A stretch of DNA of 6,316 bases. Source: DATKSS01 sp049582065 (GTDB lineage: Bacteria; Chloroflexota; Dormibacteria; Dormibacterales; Dormibacteraceae). Made by a program: the position numbers and the translations under genes. Positions 1 to 6,316 of this stretch are shown one piece after another; within the stretch, counting starts at the first letter, position 1; each line of letters starts with the position of its first letter. The notes beneath the pieces are model-generated. The model did not search any database, was not told the DNA's origin, and saw only the letters and a list, made by a program, of their open reading frames with translations. The DNA lies in assembly GCA_049582065.1 (NCBI GenBank), contig JBAUTF010000268.1, positions 1 to 6,316 of the forward strand, in the 5' to 3' direction.

Positions 1-552
1 CTCGCTGCAGTTCCTGCTCGACGAAACGACCGCGGTCCTCAGACCGGCCTCGCGTGCCGCGTGCAGGTAGCGCACCGATCCCTTGTATGGCGTCACGCCG
101 TCGCGATGGATCAGATCCAGGAAGAGCCTGTCCTTCCGGTTGCCGAGGCCGTGGACGGTGTCGCTATCGGGAGAGTCGGCGTCGCCGCCCTCCGGAATCT
201 CGATGTGGCGCGAGGCCAGAAACGAGCGGACTCCGTCGGCACGGGGCTTGCCGTCGACGTACTCGTCGTAGTCGGAGACCTTGTCGAAGGGCTTCAACCG
301 TTTGCCGCCGGCGGCCGCCCTCTCTTTGAGATAGGCATCGAACATCGCCTTCCAGGCCTCGGCATGGATCCTGGCCGTCTCCGTCAGGACGCCGTCGAGG
401 TCGAAAAGGCAGGCGGTGACGGTGGCCGGCAGGCCCAGGCGGCCACCCTCCGAAACCGCGCTCTTGCGCTGTTTGGCCGTGCTGGTAGAACGCGCACTCG
501 AGCCTTGACGAGCTTTCATAGGCGAAGACCGGCCCTGACGAACGTTCGACAT
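1..552 (-). CDS. HAD-superfamily hydrolase, beta-phosphoglucomutase family (3' end missing)
   Basis: Only the first 184 codons are in the window; the gene runs off the left edge. HAD motif I is DLDGVLTET at residues 51-59, with Asp51 the expected phosphorylated nucleophile and Asp53 the acid/base. Motif II is VVSSSRN at 175-181, where Ser177, Arg180 and Asn181 align with Ser114, Lys117 and Asn118 of Lactococcus beta-phosphoglucomutase. Between them lies a type I cap with the blocks DYDEYVDGKPRADGVRSFLA (94-113) and TVHGLGNRK (132-140), which I recall from the actinobacterial branch that includes M. tuberculosis Rv3400. Characterised family members interconvert beta-glucose 1-phosphate and glucose 6-phosphate in the cytoplasm and often sit beside GH65 disaccharide phosphorylases; such a partner could lie beyond the left edge (inference). 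Residues 1-40 are a basic Ser/Arg/Lys-rich tail absent from the minimal fold. Met12 (codon at 519-517) is an alternative start. I prefer 552 because it lies one base after the upstream stop. HAD family assignment is secure; the substrate is not. Confidence 0.88.
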   Translation of the reverse strand, partial: MSNVRQGRSSPMKARQGSSARSTSTAKQRKSAVSEGGRLGLPATVTACLFDLDGVLTETARIHAEAWKAMFDAYLKERAAAGGKRLKPFDKVSDYDEYVDGKPRADGVRSFLASRHIEIPEGGDADSPDSDTVHGLGNRKDRLFLDLIHRDGVTPYKGSVRYLHAAREAGLRTAVVSSSRNCSE

Positions 553-556
553 CTCA
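550..556 (-). other. Stop/start junction TGA-G-ATG, likely translational coupling
   Basis: Read on the minus strand, the stop codon of the PLP enzyme (556-554) and the proposed ATG of the HAD gene (552-550) are separated by a single G. No purine-rich ribosome binding site is visible in the preceding 20 bases, so terminating ribosomes probably re-initiate here. This supports co-transcription of the two genes and supports the longer HAD start over Met12. Confidence 0.6.
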
Positions 557-1705
557 CAGTCTGCGGCTCGGGACGCCGAGGTGACGTAGGACCAGGTCCA
601 TCCCTCGCTCCAGCTCCTCGCCCGTGACACACCAGTGGGGTGAAAGGCGCACGCGTCCGGGGCGTGAATCGACAATGACACCATCGTCGAGCAGGCGCCG
701 TTCGACCTCCTCTGGGTGCTCGCACTCGAGCGTCACGATCCCGCACCTGCGGTCGCGCTCGCGCGGCGTGAACGTGCGCACGCCGGCCTCGTCGCAGCGC
801 TCGAGGATCCGGCCCGTCAGGTCGCGCAGGCGATCCTGGATGTTCGCGACGCCGACCTCCAGGACCAGCTCGAGGCCGGCCAGCCCGGCGTAATGCGAGG
901 CCATCGCCCACGTGCCGGTCTCGAGGCGGCGGGCGTCGTCTGCGAAGACGAGCTCCTGCAGCGTGAAGGAGAAAGGGTCCCGGGTCGCGAACCAGCCGGT
1001 GCCCTGCGGGCGAGCCCTGGGGATGAGGTCGGGACGCATATACAGGAATGCGTTGCCCGGGCCGCCGCTGAGCCACTTGAGGCACCCGCCGACGAAAGCG
1101 TCGCAGTCCAATGCATCCACGTCGATCGGTACGCAGCCGCAGGTCTGGTAGCCGTCGACCAGGCACAGCGCGCCGGCCTCGTGCGCCGCATCGGCGATGG
1201 CGCGGATGTCCTGCAGGTAGCCGGTCGTATAGAAGAGGTGGGTCGTGGCGACCAGCGCGGTCCGCTCGTCTAGGCGCTCCGCGAACGCTTCCGGAGGGAT
1301 AGTCATGCCGTCGCGGCTGGGCACGAACTCGACCTCGAAGCCGGGGCGGCTCAGGAACTGGTGGCCGATGGTCGGGAAGTCGAGCTCACCGATCAGGACC
1401 TTGGCGCGCCCGGCGGGCAGGGGCAGCCCGGAGGCGAGGGTGGTCAGTGCCACCGACACCGAGGGCGCGATCGCGACGGAGCCGGCCGGCGCGCTCAGCA
1501 GGTCGCCGATGCGTTCCCGAAAGCGGCCCAGAAGGGGCAGCCAGTGCCGGAACCAGACCGGGGTGCCGTTCTCGTCCCATTCCTGGGCGTAGCGGGCGAG
1601 CGCGGCGCGGCCGCGGCGGGGCAGAGGCCCGAGGGAGCAGGCGTTGAGGTAGATGAAGCGGTCGAGGAGCGGGAACTCGGACCGCAGTGCCATCCAGTCA
1701 GGCAT
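554..1705 (-). CDS. Class V PLP-dependent aminotransferase-fold enzyme (kynureninase / cysteine desulfurase-like)
   Basis: The protein has 383 residues, normal for a fold-type I class V enzyme. Visible landmarks are YLNACSLGPLPR (19-30), the N-terminal substrate-side loop; THLFYTTGYLQDI (155-167); VDGYQTCG (183-190), with Asp184 placed to bind the pyridine nitrogen of PLP and Gln187 its ring oxygen; CLKWLSGGPGNAFLYMR (208-224), with Lys210 the expected Schiff-base lysine; and RVRLSPHWCVTGEELERGMD (351-370), the usual C-terminal motif. The Lys210 block resembles kynureninase, but the aspartate loop is DGYQ rather than the kynureninase DxAHSAG, so kynurenine cleavage is doubtful. Cysteine desulfurase, isopenicillin-N-epimerase-like lyase or another transaminase-fold activity is equally possible. 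No Cys-containing SufS/IscS active-site loop is evident. No signal peptide or membrane segment is visible, so it is presumably cytoplasmic. ATG 1705 is chosen because an in-frame TAG lies 12 bases upstream (1720-1718); Met5 is the only close alternative. No clear ribosome binding site or promoter was found for it. Confidence 0.88.
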   Translation of the reverse strand: MPDWMALRSEFPLLDRFIYLNACSLGPLPRRGRAALARYAQEWDENGTPVWFRHWLPLLGRFRERIGDLLSAPAGSVAIAPSVSVALTTLASGLPLPAGRAKVLIGELDFPTIGHQFLSRPGFEVEFVPSRDGMTIPPEAFAERLDERTALVATTHLFYTTGYLQDIRAIADAAHEAGALCLVDGYQTCGCVPIDVDALDCDAFVGGCLKWLSGGPGNAFLYMRPDLIPRARPQGTGWFATRDPFSFTLQELVFADDARRLETGTWAMASHYAGLAGLELVLEVGVANIQDRLRDLTGRILERCDEAGVRTFTPRERDRRCGIVTLECEHPEEVERRLLDDGVIVDSRPGRVRLSPHWCVTGEELERGMDLVLRHLGVPSRRL

Positions 1706-1722
1706 CGAGGTGTAACGCTACT

Positions 1723-1782
1723 GCCAAACTGGGTCTCCCCATCCCCGGCCTTCGGCCGGTACCTCCCCGCGGAGCGGGGAAG
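1723..1782. repeat. Composite hairpin repeat, unit 1
   Basis: Constant block 1723-1744, then a perfect 6-bp stem CCGGCC/GGCCGG with loop TTC (1745-1759), then a 7-bp stem TCCCCGC/GCGGGGA with loop GGA (1764-1780). The constant block itself holds a small TGGG-TCTC-CCCA inverted repeat (1730-1741). Read on the minus strand, the variable hairpin closes as C-GAA-G. Confidence 0.82.
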
Positions 1783-1787
1783 TGGGT

Positions 1788-1855
1788 GCCAAACTGGGTC
1801 TCCCCATCCGGCCGGGCCCTGCGGGCCGGGCCACCCTCCCCGCGGAGCGGGGAAG
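1788..1855. repeat. Composite hairpin repeat, unit 2
   Basis: Constant block 1788-1809 is identical to unit 1. The variable hairpin (1810-1832) has different bases but still pairs: outer GGCC/GGCC, one G-G mismatch, inner GGCCC/GGGCC, loop TGC. The palindrome 1836-1855 is identical to unit 1. Read on the minus strand the variable hairpin closes as C-GCA-G, again a C-GNA-G cap. Confidence 0.82.
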
Positions 1856-1860
1856 AGGAT

Positions 1861-1897
1861 GCGAAATTGGGTCTCCCCATCCCCGCCAGCGGGGAGG
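1861..1897. repeat. Composite hairpin repeat, unit 3 (short, diverged)
   Basis: Constant block 1861-1882 matches units 1 and 2 at 20 of 22 bases. The variable hairpin is missing. The palindrome (1880-1895, TCCCCGC-CA-GCGGGGA) overlaps the end of the constant block. The unit ends at about 1897, 3 bases before the -35 box of the rpoB promoter. Confidence 0.75.
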
Positions 1898-1900
1898 TGT

Positions 1901-1928
1901 TTGACATCGCCTCCGGGGGTGTTATAGT
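1901..1928 (+). promoter_or_regulatory. Sigma-70-type promoter for rpoBC
   Basis: A perfect -35 TTGACA (1901-1906), a 16-base spacer and a -10 TATAGT (1923-1928, one mismatch to TATAAT) stand out in GC-rich surroundings. Transcription would start near 1934-1936, about 150 bases before the rpoB start codon. The spacer is one base shorter than the optimum. GGAGG (1893-1897) and CCTCC (1910-1914) flank the -35 box as a small inverted repeat, probably by chance. Confidence 0.78.
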
Positions 1929-2029
1929 GCCCGAAACCCCTCGGTCAGGCGACTGGTTCGCCTGGTCTCGATGACGCGTCCCCACGCGGGGCCGTTTCGT
2001 CGTATACTGGCCGTTCGTGCACGCCCGGC

Positions 2030-2065
2030 CGCTCACTCTGCCTATTTACTGAGCGCGCCCTTTTT
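2030..2065 (+). terminator. Weak terminator-like or attenuator-like hairpin in the rpoB leader
   Basis: CGCTCA (2030-2035) can pair with TGAGCG (2050-2055) around a 14-base loop, and five T residues follow at 2061-2065. The stem is short, the loop large, and five bases separate stem and T-run, so it would be an inefficient terminator at best. It precedes the rpoB ribosome binding site by about 8 bases. Confidence 0.2.
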
Positions 2066-2072
2066 CCCGGAC

Positions 2073-2078
2073 AAGGAG
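2073..2078 (+). promoter_or_regulatory. Ribosome binding site of rpoB
   Basis: AAGGAG sits 6 bases before ATG 2085. This fixes the rpoB start and argues against the in-frame ATG at 1971, which would add 38 residues and has no such site. Confidence 0.9.
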
Positions 2079-2084
2079 AACCGA

Positions 2085-5534
<3,450 letters not shown>

Positions 5535-5543
5535 CGCGGAGCT

Positions 5544-5549
5544 AAGGAG
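5544..5549 (+). promoter_or_regulatory. Ribosome binding site of rpoC
   Basis: AAGGAG lies in the 24-base rpoB-rpoC spacer, 9 bases before ATG 5559. No promoter or terminator is visible in the spacer, so rpoC is co-transcribed with rpoB and translated from its own site. Confidence 0.88.
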
Positions 5550-5558
5550 CAATCGGGT

Positions 5559-6316
<758 letters not shown>

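Larger units (their letters stand above)
1723..1897. repeat. Array of three composite palindromic (REP-like) repeats
   Basis: Three related units begin at 1723, 1788 and 1861 (spacings 65 and 73 bases). Each starts with a 22-base block reading GCCAAACTGGGTCTCCCC plus ATCC: copies 1 and 2 are identical, and copy 3 has two changes in its first seven bases. Copies 1 and 2 then have a hairpin of variable sequence followed by an identical 20-base palindrome, CTCCCCGCGGAGCGGGGAAG. Copy 3 goes straight to a shorter form of the palindrome. The array lies between two divergent genes, so it is not a shared transcription terminator. It resembles the GC-rich intergenic palindromes scattered through many bacterial genomes, but I cannot assign a named family. 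Confidence 0.85.
1935..2084 (+). promoter_or_regulatory. Structured 5' leader of rpoB
   Basis: The stretch between the predicted transcription start and rpoB has no ORF with a ribosome binding site. Potential stems are CAGGCGA/TCGCCTG with loop CTGGT (1946-1964, 7 bp, perfect), CCCC/GGGG with loop ACGC (1980-1991), GGCCG/CGGCC enclosing the palindrome CGTGCACG (2009-2030), and CGCTCA/TGAGCG (2030-2055). I do not recognise a known riboswitch or ribosomal-protein binding site. A regulatory role is inferred only from length and pairing. Confidence 0.45.

Noticed and set aside
61..627. Plus-strand open frame of 188 codons
   Set aside because: It lies opposite the HAD gene, whose minus-strand frame carries intact family motifs, and its own translation shows no recognisable domain.
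516..1166. Minus-strand open frame of 216 codons overlapping the PLP gene in another frame
   Set aside because: Arg/Pro/Gly-rich shadow of the PLP gene with no domain or ribosome binding site.
1706..1800. Promoter for the minus-strand PLP/HAD pair
   Set aside because: TTGGCA occurs on the minus strand upstream of 1705, but a correctly spaced -10 would fall inside the coding region, so no site can be called.
1723..1897. CRISPR array
   Set aside because: There are only three units, unevenly spaced; the intervening segments are themselves palindromic rather than unique spacers, and no cas gene is present.
1723..1897. Rho-independent terminators formed by the palindromes
   Set aside because: The stems have no T-run after them on either strand and lie between divergent gene starts, not at gene ends.
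1947..1975. tRNA fragment suggested by GGTTCG resembling a T-loop
   Set aside because: No acceptor, D or anticodon arm can be paired around it; the bases are better explained by the CAGGCGA/TCGCCTG hairpin.
2003..2008. Second promoter with -10 TATACT
   Set aside because: The region 16-18 bases upstream is C-rich with no -35 resemblance, and there is no extended -10 TG.
1971..2084. N-terminal extension of RpoB by 38 residues from ATG 1971
   Set aside because: No ribosome binding site precedes 1971, the extra residues resemble no RpoB N-terminus, and a well-spaced AAGGAG precedes ATG 2085.

Overview
The window comes from a high-GC bacterial chromosome. It holds four genes in two divergent blocks: a two-gene block on the minus strand at the left, and the core RNA polymerase pair rpoB-rpoC on the plus strand at the right. 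The lineage is unclear. RpoB is the short type (1149 residues, lacking the large lineage insertions of the 1342-residue E. coli protein), and its central motifs recall Chloroflexota and other short-beta groups. The visible start of RpoC instead reads like the proteobacterial/deltaproteobacterial-acidobacterial type. I therefore name no phylum and list the disagreement as a finding.

Left block, positions 1-1705, minus strand. A kynureninase/cysteine-desulfurase-like class V PLP enzyme (1705 to 554) is followed after one base by a HAD hydrolase of the beta-phosphoglucomutase family (552 to the window edge, 3' end missing). The TGA-G-ATG junction suggests translational coupling. Nothing in either protein links it to transcription, so this block is probably an unrelated neighbour.

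Divergent intergenic region, positions 1706-2084. The left half (1723-1897) carries three copies of a composite palindromic repeat: a constant 22-base block, a variable hairpin and a constant GC-rich palindrome. The third copy lacks the variable hairpin and ends 3 bases before the -35 box of a near-consensus sigma-70-type promoter (TTGACA-N16-TATAGT, 1901-1928). From about 1935 an untranslated leader of about 150 bases with several potential hairpins leads to a strong ribosome binding site and rpoB.

Right block, positions 2085-6316, plus strand. Complete rpoB and the first 252 codons of rpoC are 24 bases apart, each with an AAGGAG ribosome binding site. They encode the beta and beta' subunits that form the polymerase active-centre cleft. 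The usual upstream neighbours of rpoB, rplJ and rplL, are absent, so rpoBC here appears to start from its own promoter.

I see no mobile-element gene, CRISPR array, tRNA or rRNA. The nearest thing to an undescribed element is the composite hairpin repeat beside the rpoB promoter. The nearest thing to an evolutionary puzzle is the RpoB/RpoC affinity mismatch.
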